Shown: positions 1-5,792 of the stretch, piece by piece | Layout: every line of letters begins with the position of its first letter | Numbering within the stretch: the first letter of the stretch is position 1 | Assembly: GCA_945224895.1 (NCBI GenBank) | Contig: CALYNW010000024.1 | Location: 1-8,860 of the forward strand | DNA from: an uncultured Clostridia bacterium | GTDB lineage: Bacteria > Bacillota > Clostridia > Oscillospirales > Acutalibacteraceae | Reading direction: 5' to 3' | DNA: 8,860 nucleotides | Position numbers and translations under genes: made by a program | Notes under the pieces: model-generated | The model's input: the letters and a program-made list of their open reading frames with translations, nothing else | What the model was told of the DNA's origin: nothing | The model's database searches: none

Positions 1-160
1 GCACACGCTAAACTGCAAAGCATCAAAAATGCTTGGAGTAAAGATGAGATTTGGCGTCTTGAGATGGCAGCCTTGCTGTCCGCAAGGCAACAGCGAAAGC
101 GACAAATATCGCTTTAATACTGCATTTTTGACGGGTTCGGATTATTACCGTTACCCTAAC
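1..160. other. Hairpin-dense region at window edge (structured RNA, intergenic repeat or gene tail)
   Basis: No secure gene is seen here. Five short inverted repeats follow one another: AAGCAT/ATGCTT at 18-23 and 29-34; AAGATG/CGTCTT at 41-46 and 55-60 (one G-U pair if transcribed on the plus strand); CCTTGC/GCAAGG at 71-76 and 82-87; AAAGCGA/TCGCTTT at 96-102 and 109-115; and a two-part stem GGGT..CGG/CCG..ACCC between 133 and 156. Such spacing suggests a structured RNA or a non-coding repeat. Plus-strand frame 1 is also open from base 1 to a TAA at 115-117 and would encode a basic 38-residue tail (ending RQQRKRQISL), so the end of a truncated gene is the main alternative. The plus strand is slightly favoured for an RNA because the second stem needs the G-U pair. 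The function is unknown. Confidence 0.35.
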
Positions 161-224
161 AATTTATCTATAAAATGTATACTCAATTATATAATCTCAG
201 AACATATATGTCAAATAAAAGCAC

Positions 225-248
225 AAGGGAATGCCTTTGCACTCCCTT
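225..248 (-). terminator. Rho-independent terminator of the surface-protein gene
   Basis: The arms AAGGGAATGC (225-234) and GCACTCCCTT (239-248) pair over ten positions with one A/C mismatch around a four-base loop. On the minus strand the hairpin lies immediately after the TAA at 252-250 and is followed by a T-rich stretch (GTGCTTTTATTT). The plus-strand side also has a short T run, so it could work in both directions. Confidence 0.7.
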
Positions 249-249
249 T

Positions 250-1353
250 TTATTGCTTATCTGAATCCGTTTCGGATTTTTCTTCAAAGTCATCAGCATT
301 TATTATTTTATATTTACCTTTCAATACACCGTATAAAATAAGAAAAGTGCCTAAAGCAAAAACAGTTATACCGAAGGCAAACAGAATTTTACTTGAGGCT
401 GTTCTTCGGTCAGCCGATGGCTTTTCTTTTTCTGACTGTACAGATGCTAAGCCGCCGTCACTTGTTAAATCATCAGGTGCGAAGCTGTCAGCTTCATAGG
501 GCTGTACAGAGTCTTCGGCTGTTTCTGCTTCACCGATGTTATCAGCCTTTTTCGCAGAGAATTCAGTCGTATATTTTGTATTTGATTTATTTGAAGCAGA
601 GCTCTTTTTGGTTTTTGACGGAACAAATTTAGTGGATTTTTCAGTTGTATTTTTAGCTGAAGATGTATTTACTTTTACCGTCGAGGAAGCAGAATTATTT
701 GAGGTGCTCTGCTTTGTTGTCTTTACTGTTGTTGCTTTCTCGGTTGCTTCTTTGGTAGTCTTCTCCGTAGTTGCTTTTACAGTTGTAGCTTTTTCCATAT
801 TTACTGCAATATCTTTTATAATTAAAAAACTATTATCCTTACCGCAGGAATATTCACAGCAAACATTGTTGTTTAGACCTTTATCTGCTGAATTTTTAAA
901 TTCAAATGCTACGAAAAGCTCTCCTCCGTGATATTTTGAATTCACGTTGCTGAAATCATAATAAATATTAAAATTTTTCTCAATAATATTAATTTCATCG
1001 GCATTAACTCCGTCCTTACTTACCGAAAATGAATAATAGCTATCACTGTTTTTTATTTTGAAAAACAGTGATACATCAGCCGATTTCTCCGTCAACAGTA
1101 AATCATAAAAGCTCAAATAACAATATACGCAACCGTTTTCTTCATCAACAACATACTTGAAGCATCCCTGACAATCATTATCTGAGATGTTGACAATTTC
1201 TCCTTTGTTGTTCCAGTATTTGCTGTTACCTATATAGTTTTCATCATAGGCATAGGCAGATAAGTTAAAAGAAAATAAAATAAAAAATCCGACAGTCAAA
1301 GCACATATCATTCTGTAAAATGAAATGGCTCTGTTGTCGGTAAACTTCATCAT
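250..1353 (-). CDS. Secreted, C-terminally membrane-anchored protein with a Thr/Lys-rich stalk, function unknown
   Basis: The 367-residue product has a signal peptide (hydrophobic core about 16-33, probable cleavage after Ala-Tyr-Ala at 33-35). An extracellular globular part follows (about 37-186) and looks beta-rich. It holds two CxxC pairs, Cys61/Cys64 and Cys75/Cys78, plus Cys165, Cys166 and Cys170. Next come a low-complexity Thr/Lys/Ser stalk (about 188-270), an acidic stretch and one transmembrane helix (about 322-344) with a short charged cytoplasmic tail. This is a type I membrane protein layout. No LPxTG motif is present, so sortase anchoring is not suggested. I do not recognise the globular domain; the cysteines could form disulfides or bind a metal. 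Two adjacent ATG codons start the gene. GGAG at 1358-1361 sits 5 nt from the first and 8 nt from the second (1350), so the second may be the real start. The gene is single and divergent from the GTPase gene. Confidence 0.85.
   Translation of the reverse strand: MMKFTDNRAISFYRMICALTVGFFILFSFNLSAYAYDENYIGNSKYWNNKGEIVNISDNDCQGCFKYVVDEENGCVYCYLSFYDLLLTEKSADVSLFFKIKNSDSYYSFSVSKDGVNADEINIIEKNFNIYYDFSNVNSKYHGGELFVAFEFKNSADKGLNNNVCCEYSCGKDNSFLIIKDIAVNMEKATTVKATTEKTTKEATEKATTVKTTKQSTSNNSASSTVKVNTSSAKNTTEKSTKFVPSKTKKSSASNKSNTKYTTEFSAKKADNIGEAETAEDSVQPYEADSFAPDDLTSDGGLASVQSEKEKPSADRRTASSKILFAFGITVFALGTFLILYGVLKGKYKIINADDFEEKSETDSDKQ
712..795 (-). repeat. Degenerate Thr/Lys repeat in the surface-protein stalk
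   Basis: The stalk-coding stretch is built from variations on KATT, KTT and EKATT. The heptapeptide EKATTVK occurs twice, at residues 187-193 and 205-211. Such runs usually form extended, often glycosylated or wall-spanning linkers. The opposite strand appears as a long Val/Phe-rich open frame, which is an artefact of this composition. Confidence 0.6.
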
Positions 1354-1381
1354 TTTTCTCCGTCTTTCGTCTTTTTTAATA

Positions 1382-1412
1382 ATTATATACCATTTTTGTC
1401 ATTTTTTGTCAA
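1382..1412 (-). promoter_or_regulatory. Sigma-A-type promoter for the surface-protein gene
   Basis: On the minus strand a perfect -35 box TTGACA (1412-1407) is followed 17 bases later by TATATA (1389-1384), or 19 bases later by TATAAT (1387-1382). It points to the gene starting at 1353/1350 and leaves a short leader of about 25 bases. Confidence 0.7.
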
Positions 1413-1470
1413 TATTTATTTGTGAAAAACATTCTCTTTGACATTATGCAAATCAAATTCGAATGCAATA

Positions 1471-1485
1471 TTGATTTACAATCAA
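1471..1485. promoter_or_regulatory. Palindrome over the -35 box of the GTPase promoter, candidate operator
   Basis: TTGATT-TAC-AATCAA is a perfect 6-bp inverted repeat with a 3-base centre. It covers the proposed -35 element (1475-1480), a position where a bound repressor would block RNA polymerase. A second palindrome, ATTCGAAT (1457-1464), and a direct repeat ATGCAA (1446-1451 and 1463-1468) lie just upstream. In AT-rich DNA short palindromes arise by chance, so the operator role is inference. Confidence 0.35.
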
Positions 1486-1503
1486 GGTTTACTGTGATAC
1501 AAT
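1475..1503 (+). promoter_or_regulatory. Promoter of the GTPase-nuclease gene, extended -10
   Basis: TTTACA (1475-1480), a 17-base spacer and TACAAT (1498-1503) preceded by TGA form a TGn extended -10 promoter. Transcription would start near 1510, giving a leader of only about 25 bases before the ATG at 1534. That leaves no room for the leader-peptide attenuator known upstream of tet(M). The ribosome binding site is GGTGAG at 1525-1530. Confidence 0.6.
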
Positions 1504-1533
1504 AATCGAGGCAATAAAAAGTGTGGTGAGAGA

Positions 1534-4116
1534 ATGAAAAAAATTGTTATCGGTGTTTTAGCGCATGTGGACTCGGGCAAGACTACGCTGTCCGAGGCTT
1601 TGATGTATCAATCGGGAAATATCAACAGGCTTGGCAGGGTTGACCGAAAGGACTCATTTTTAGATACAAATTCACTTGAACGAAGCCGAGGAATAACAAT
1701 TTTTTCAAAGCAGGCGGTTTTAAAATACAATGATACGGAATTTACCCTGCTTGACACACCGGGACACGTGGATTTTTCCGCAGAGACGGAAAGAGCTTTG
1801 CAGGTACTTGACTATGCGATTTTGGTTATAAGCGGTACGGACGGTATTCAAAGCCACACCCAAACACTGTGGAAATTACTTTCAAAATATAATGTTCCCT
1901 GCTTTATCTTTGTAAACAAAATGGACCTTGACGGTGCTGATAAAGAGCAAATTACTGCTCAGCTAAAATCAAAGCTAAGTGACGGCTGTGTGGATTTCAG
2001 CAATACATCAGCGTCGGAATTTCACGAAAGCATCGCATTGTGCGACGATACCCTTTTGAATGAATATTATGAAAAAAATTCTATAAAAGAAGATAGTATT
2101 ATACCCTTTATAAAAAGCAGAAAAGTCTTCCCCTGTATGTTCGGATCGGCACTTAAATTAACAGGAGTAAATGAATTTTTAGACTGTCTTTACACCTATA
2201 CCGAAATGCCGAAATACGGCAATGAATTTGCCGGAAAGGTATACAAAATTTCAGAGGATAAGGGACAGCGTTTAACCTTTTTAAAGATTACAGGCGGTAG
2301 ACTTAAGGTTAAAGAAATTCTCAAAAGCAGTAAAAACAAAAACGGCGAAAAGGTTAATCAAATAAGGATATATTCAGGTGAAAAATTTAAAGCTATTGAT
2401 GAAGCGGCAGCAGGTACAATTTGTGCCGTTACAGGAATAACCTTTACAAATTCAGGTGATGGCTTAGGGTGTGAAGGTGACTCGTCTTTGCCTGTTCTTG
2501 AGCCTGTTATGACATACAGCTTAATTCTTCCTAATGATGCAGATGTTCATACTGTTCTTGAAAAAATGAGAATTCTTGAAGCAGAGGACCCACAGCTAAG
2601 GGTTATGTGGAATGAACGTCTCAGAGAAATACAGGTTCAGCTGATGGGAGATATTCAGCTTGAAATTTTGCAATCTGTTATTTCAGACCGATTTGGAATT
2701 GACGTCACCTTTGGTAAGGGCAGTATAATTTACAAGGAAACTATTTCTGACACAGTTGAGGGTGTCGGTCATTTTGAACCTTTAAGGCATTATGCTGAGG
2801 TTCACCTTTTGATGAAGCCTGCCAAAAGAGACAGCGGTATTGTTTTTAGAAGCGAATGTAAGGAGGATTTGCTGGACAAAAATTGGCAGAGGCTTATCCT
2901 TACCCATCTCTACGAGAAAACACATATCGGAGTTTTAACAGGCTCTCCCATAACCGATATGGAAATAATACTGAAATCGGGAAAGGCACATCCAAAGCAT
3001 ACAGAGGGCGGTGATTTCAGGCAGGCTACCTACAGGGCTGTTAGGCAGGGACTTCGCTCTGCAAGCAGTATTCTTCTTGAGCCGATTTATGAATTCACCT
3101 TAGAGGTGCCAAGTGAGAATATAGGCAGGGCAATGGCTGATATTCAGCGTATGTCGGGTAGCTTTAATTCTCCGGAAACAGATGGCGAATTCTCTGTAAT
3201 CACAGGTTCGGCTCCTGTTTCGGAGATATATGATTATGCAAGAGAGGTTACACAGTACACCCACGGAAAAGGCAGACTTATGTGCAGCTTAAAGGGCTAC
3301 GAGCCTTGTCATAACGCACAGGAGGTTATTGAAAATATAGGCTATGATTGTGACGGCGACACCGATAATCCCTGCGACTCTGTTTTCTGCTCTCACGGCT
3401 CAGGCTACAACATTAAATGGAACGAAGTAAAAAGTCATATGCACCTGCCAAGTGCTTTGAGTAAGCCGAAAAGTGAATACGCTGAAAATAACGGCTCTAA
3501 AATACTTTCAAAATGCAAGGACAAATCAAATCTTTTTGCTCTTGATAAGGAGCTTATGCAGATTTTCGAGCAGACCTACGGTCCGATAAAAAGCAGAAAC
3601 AACGCTGTTCCCGCTCATTTCAATCTAACTCAAAAAGCCGAAGCAAATAAGGAAAAGCCTGTGAAATTACCGAAATACGACGGTAAGGAATATCTCCTTG
3701 TTGACGGATATAATGTGATTTTTTCATGGGATGAATTAAGAGATTTATCGCAAAGCAATATTGACGGTGCAAGAAATACTTTGATAAATATTCTTTGCAA
3801 TTATCAGGGCTATAAGAAATGCGAGGTTATTTTAGTCTTTGACGCATGCAAGGTTAAGGGCAATACACGTGAGGTTGAAAAAATTGATAATATAAATGTT
3901 GTTTATACAAAAGAGGCGGAAACCGCCGATATGTATATTGAAAAAACATCTCATAGGCTGGCTAAAAATAATAAGGTAAGGGTTGTTACATCAGACGCAC
4001 TTGAACAGCTTATTATTTTAACAAGCGGTGCTCTGCGAGTATCATTAAGAGAATTTCTCTATGAAATTCATCAGGCAGAGGAAGAAATCAGAAATATCAT
4101 TTCAAGGTCATTTTAA
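1534..4116 (+). CDS. TetM-like translation-factor GTPase fused to a C-terminal YacP/Rae1-type NYN ribonuclease domain
   Basis: The 860-residue protein begins with an EF-G/Tet(M)-type GTPase domain: P-loop AHVDSGKT (10-17), RGIT (52-55), DTPGH (74-78), NKMD (128-131) and GSALKLTG (204-211). EF-G-like domains II to V follow to about residue 600, including an LKGY element near 586-589 that matches Tet(M). Tet(M) itself ends near 640 residues. Here the chain continues through DSVFCSHGSGYNIKWNEV (615-632) and a linker containing YGPIK (682-686) into an NYN domain (about 718-858). That domain resembles B. subtilis YacP/Rae1 along its length: LLVDGYN (721-727), VFDA (768-771), ETAD (796-799), TSDALEQ (819-825), SGALR and REFL. 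The acidic metal-site candidates Asp724, Asp770, Asp799 and Asp821 are present. Rae1 is known to cut mRNA in the ribosomal A site, so a ribosome-associated GTP-driven nuclease is inferred. Automatic naming as tetracycline resistance would be weakly supported. Fusions of this type may be common in Clostridia. Confidence 0.93.
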   Translation: MKKIVIGVLAHVDSGKTTLSEALMYQSGNINRLGRVDRKDSFLDTNSLERSRGITIFSKQAVLKYNDTEFTLLDTPGHVDFSAETERALQVLDYAILVISGTDGIQSHTQTLWKLLSKYNVPCFIFVNKMDLDGADKEQITAQLKSKLSDGCVDFSNTSASEFHESIALCDDTLLNEYYEKNSIKEDSIIPFIKSRKVFPCMFGSALKLTGVNEFLDCLYTYTEMPKYGNEFAGKVYKISEDKGQRLTFLKITGGRLKVKEILKSSKNKNGEKVNQIRIYSGEKFKAIDEAAAGTICAVTGITFTNSGDGLGCEGDSSLPVLEPVMTYSLILPNDADVHTVLEKMRILEAEDPQLRVMWNERLREIQVQLMGDIQLEILQSVISDRFGIDVTFGKGSIIYKETISDTVEGVGHFEPLRHYAEVHLLMKPAKRDSGIVFRSECKEDLLDKNWQRLILTHLYEKTHIGVLTGSPITDMEIILKSGKAHPKHTEGGDFRQATYRAVRQGLRSASSILLEPIYEFTLEVPSENIGRAMADIQRMSGSFNSPETDGEFSVITGSAPVSEIYDYAREVTQYTHGKGRLMCSLKGYEPCHNAQEVIENIGYDCDGDTDNPCDSVFCSHGSGYNIKWNEVKSHMHLPSALSKPKSEYAENNGSKILSKCKDKSNLFALDKELMQIFEQTYGPIKSRNNAVPAHFNLTQKAEANKEKPVKLPKYDGKEYLLVDGYNVIFSWDELRDLSQSNIDGARNTLINILCNYQGYKKCEVILVFDACKVKGNTREVEKIDNINVVYTKEAETADMYIEKTSHRLAKNNKVRVVTSDALEQLIILTSGALRVSLREFLYEIHQAEEEIRNIISRSF

Positions 4117-4125
4117 CAGAAAACA

Positions 4126-4164
4126 AAAAGTCCAAAGCAAGACAAAATCTTGTTTTGGACTTTT
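4126..4164. terminator. Strong hairpin terminator shared by convergent genes
   Basis: Arms 4126-4142 and 4148-4164 form a 17-bp stem with a single G-U pair and the loop CAAAA. It starts 9 bases after the TAA of the GTPase-nuclease gene and ends 12 bases from the end of the convergent gene at 4177. The outer ends of both arms are A/T runs, so T tracts flank it on either strand, as expected of a bidirectional terminator. Confidence 0.85.
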
Positions 4165-4176
4165 GATTTTATGCAA

Positions 4177-4584
4177 TTAAAAATTTAAAAATTCGGATTT
4201 TATTTGTATGTATCCCCTGTCGTTTTTGCAAATTCCGGCATTTTCTAATATTGCAGAGATAATAAAAATCGGGTCAAATGAAGATTCTCCAATTTTGTGT
4301 CCGTAACACTCTGTTGCAACATAGTAGCACAAGGTACCTTGTGTGCAACCGCCATATCCAACCTTACTGTTTCGGCAATTTCCCTTTTCTACTCTACCAC
4401 CATTCTGCCTTATAAATTCAACGATGCCATCAAACCAACTTAAATACAACACATTATTATCGCCGAGGGCTGTATAGCTGTAAAAATATTTATTATCTTT
4501 ATAAAGACAAATTTCGTGCTTATTACCTCTCAAGGTGGTTACGATAATTCTTTTACAGTTGGCAATATAATATTTTTTAAGCAT
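4177..4584 (-). CDS. Small soluble protein of unknown function, possibly frameshifted at its N-terminus
   Basis: The frame gives 135 residues with no signal peptide or membrane segment. It is cysteine-rich (Cys10, 26, 70, 80, 86, 93, 119). The stretch from about 24 to 126 looks like a real folded domain, with an aromatic strand segment (YKDNKYFYSYTALGD), a probable helix (WFDGIVEFIRQNGG, 50-63), a Gly/Cys-rich loop, SSFDPIFIISAILENAGI (101-118) and RGYI near the end. I do not recognise the family; a winged-helix-like fold is a guess from the helix-turn pattern. The ATG at 4584 has no ribosome binding site. A good one (AAAGGGA, 4611-4617) precedes an ATG at 4604 in another frame, which stops after 21 codons. 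The first 20 or so residues here may therefore be read out of frame. The gene ends at the shared hairpin, last in the minus-strand cluster. Confidence 0.55.
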   Translation of the reverse strand: MLKKYYIANCKRIIVTTLRGNKHEICLYKDNKYFYSYTALGDNNVLYLSWFDGIVEFIRQNGGRVEKGNCRNSKVGYGGCTQGTLCYYVATECYGHKIGESSFDPIFIISAILENAGICKNDRGYIQIKSEFLNF

Positions 4585-4694
4585 TCGCTGATTGTTGTGT
4601 TCATATTTATTCCCTTTCTGCTTTGATATTTTTTCTCTTGTATAAAGTACAAAATCAATGCAATCAAAATAACAATAATAAAAAGTACAATCAT
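4539..4694 (-). CDS. Short single-pass membrane ORF, possible 5' part of the next gene separated by a frameshift
   Basis: The frame encodes 51 residues: a hydrophobic helix (about 2-18, MIVLFIIVILIALILYFIQ), a basic stretch (EKKYQSRKG) and an amphipathic tail containing MNTTISECLKNI and PTVKELS. GGAAG lies 8 bases before the ATG at 4694. That ATG overlaps the TGA of a preceding short frame as ATGA, a translational-coupling arrangement. An internal ATG at 4604 is in frame and has its own AAAGGGA site. The last 46 bases overlap the 135-residue frame at 4177-4584. Reading A-AAA-AAT at 4578-4572 with a -1 shift would join this ORF exactly to that frame. It is either a genuine small membrane protein or the N-terminal part of a broken or slippage-dependent gene. 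Confidence 0.4.
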   Translation of the reverse strand: MIVLFIIVILIALILYFIQEKKYQSRKGINMNTTISECLKNIILPTVKELS

Positions 4695-4758
4695 TTTAAC
4701 ATCTTCCAATATTTGTTATAAACAGATATTAGCTTTGATGTTGCCATATCCTTCGTTT

Positions 4759-4890
4759 TTAAATAATCAATGTGCAGTCTTGATTAGCATTACTTAATTT
4801 CATAACCGACTTATCGGTGCTGACCCTTGAACAGGAGCACATAAGTGCAAGGCACAAAATAATAGAAATACCGCATATAAATTTTTTCAC
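4759..4890 (-). CDS. Small lipoprotein-like ORF with GTG start, possibly truncated
   Basis: A GTG at 4890, six bases after the ribosome binding site GAGGTG (4902-4897), opens a 43-residue frame. It begins with Lys-Lys, then a hydrophobic stretch, then LALMCSC (14-20), a lipobox-like end where Cys18 or Cys20 would be lipidated. The mature part is only about 24 residues (SRVSTDKSVMKLS...) and ends at a TAA at 4761-4759. The neighbouring frame stays open beyond that stop and reads protein-like (LKTKDMATSKLISVYNKYWKMLK) until a TGA at 4693-4691 that overlaps the next ATG. A one-base shift near 4760 would give a lipoprotein of about 65 residues coupled to the membrane ORF. The start signals are good, and no family is recognised. 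Confidence 0.5.
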   Translation of the reverse strand: MKKFICGISIILCLALMCSCSRVSTDKSVMKLSNANQDCTLII

Positions 4891-4933
4891 AGCTTACACC
4901 TCTGTTTAATTTAAAGCAATCTGTCGTAAGCAT

Positions 4934-4942
4934 ATTATATCA
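4934..4942 (-). promoter_or_regulatory. Extended -10 element embedded in the deacetylase stop codon
   Basis: TGATATAAT on the minus strand is a perfect TGn-TATAAT extended -10 box, and the TAA stop of the deacetylase gene (4937-4935) lies inside it. No good -35 box is present. A start near 4927 would give the lipoprotein-like ORF at 4890 its own transcript with a leader of about 36 bases. Confidence 0.4.
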
Positions 4943-5792
4943 TAAAATCATCATTTTGTGTATCAAATATTTTCCAGGAAACAACAGATATTCCTCTTTG
5001 CTTTGCTCGGTCTAACAGGCAACCGCTTTTAAGTATCTGATATTCAAACACCCTTTTCTGCCATTCTCCCTGATTGTCCTCAACAGGTAAAGCAGGGTGC
5101 AAAAACATCTCCGTAACACCGTCGATACAATTATCAACAGCATCAAGATAGTATTTTTCAAGGGTGTTATAATCCCCTATTCTGCTTATGGACCAAGGGT
5201 TTGAAACAAGGTCATCAAGCATTTTTACCCCTCTTTTTTCGCCTGCACGGACTATCATTTGCTGATATTTTTTAATAATACCGGGGACATTTCTTCCAAG
5301 CTGTCTTTCAAGGAAACCACTTGTTTTCGGAAATCTGTAGGGTAGCTTATGCTGTGCACAGAAATCAAAGGCGTCAATATAAAATCTTCTGCCGTTAATT
5401 CCGTACAGAGTTGCGCAGTGATTATCTGCGTGGTCAACGGTACCGCCGTTATCGACTATAAAACGGTACTGCCTTTCGAGTTCTTCTCTGACGTCCTTTC
5501 TTGATGTTTTGAAAATCAAATCCTTTTGACTGTGGGGCAAGCCGTTTTTAAAGGAATTACTGCTTGACAGGCTTTGCCATTTTTCATTCTCATCGTCAGA
5601 ATTAATTGTAAGGTGAACTCCCACATCAATACTGTTTTCCTTTGAAAAAACAACTGCATCCTTTGCATTCGGTGCAACAGCAAGCAAGGAGGTTGAGGTT
5701 ATAAGATTGTCATTTAAAAGCTCAATAATGGCACTGTTTTGCTCCTCGTTATATCCGAAATCGTCAGCGTTAATAATAAGATATTTACTCAT
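4935..5792 (-). CDS. ChbG/YdjC-family carbohydrate deacetylase
   Basis: The 285-residue length is normal for the family. These are cytoplasmic metal-dependent enzymes that remove N-acetyl groups from sugars such as diacetylchitobiose. The N-terminal strand ends in NADDFG (8-13), the family signature with the metal-binding/catalytic aspartates. STSLLA (33-38), VGVHLTIN (57-64, His60) and VDHADNHCATLYG (119-131, with His121 and His125) follow in the usual order. A C-terminal FLHPA (His232) completes the active-site set. The start ATG lies inside the end of the symporter gene (8-base overlap, ATGAGTAA), with AAGGA just upstream, so translation is probably coupled. The neighbouring sugar symporter suggests it deacetylates an imported glycoside in the cytoplasm. 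The exact substrate is unknown, so no gene symbol is given. Confidence 0.88.
   Translation of the reverse strand: MSKYLIINADDFGYNEEQNSAIIELLNDNLITSTSLLAVAPNAKDAVVFSKENSIDVGVHLTINSDDENEKWQSLSSSNSFKNGLPHSQKDLIFKTSRKDVREELERQYRFIVDNGGTVDHADNHCATLYGINGRRFYIDAFDFCAQHKLPYRFPKTSGFLERQLGRNVPGIIKKYQQMIVRAGEKRGVKMLDDLVSNPWSISRIGDYNTLEKYYLDAVDNCIDGVTEMFLHPALPVEDNQGEWQKRVFEYQILKSGCLLDRAKQRGISVVSWKIFDTQNDDFMI

Noticed and set aside
133..156. tRNA T-arm-like sequence GGTTCGG
   Set aside because: There is no acceptor stem, anticodon arm or CCA nearby, and the stem does not match the seven-base T-loop geometry.
250..420. LPxTG sortase signal at the C-terminus of the surface protein
   Set aside because: The C-terminal hydrophobic helix and charged tail are present, but there is no LPxTG-like motif before the helix.
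29..499. Plus-strand open frame of 156 codons
   Set aside because: It runs through the hairpin region and a terminator, then antisense to the C-terminus of the surface-protein gene. It has no ribosome binding site and no recognisable protein features.
712..795. CRISPR-like or tandem DNA repeat
   Set aside because: The repetition is degenerate, in frame and explained by the protein stalk; there are no regular spacers.
536..931. Plus-strand open frame rich in Val and Phe
   Set aside because: It is the antisense of the Thr/Lys-rich stalk of the surface protein; it has no ribosome binding site and a low-complexity composition explained by the minus-strand gene.
1534..4116. Annotation as a tetracycline resistance determinant of the Tet(M) class
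   Set aside because: The GTPase half is Tet(M)-like, but the protein is about 220 residues longer with an NYN nuclease domain, there is no leader-peptide attenuator, and no mobile element surrounds it. A resistance role is not supported by sequence alone.
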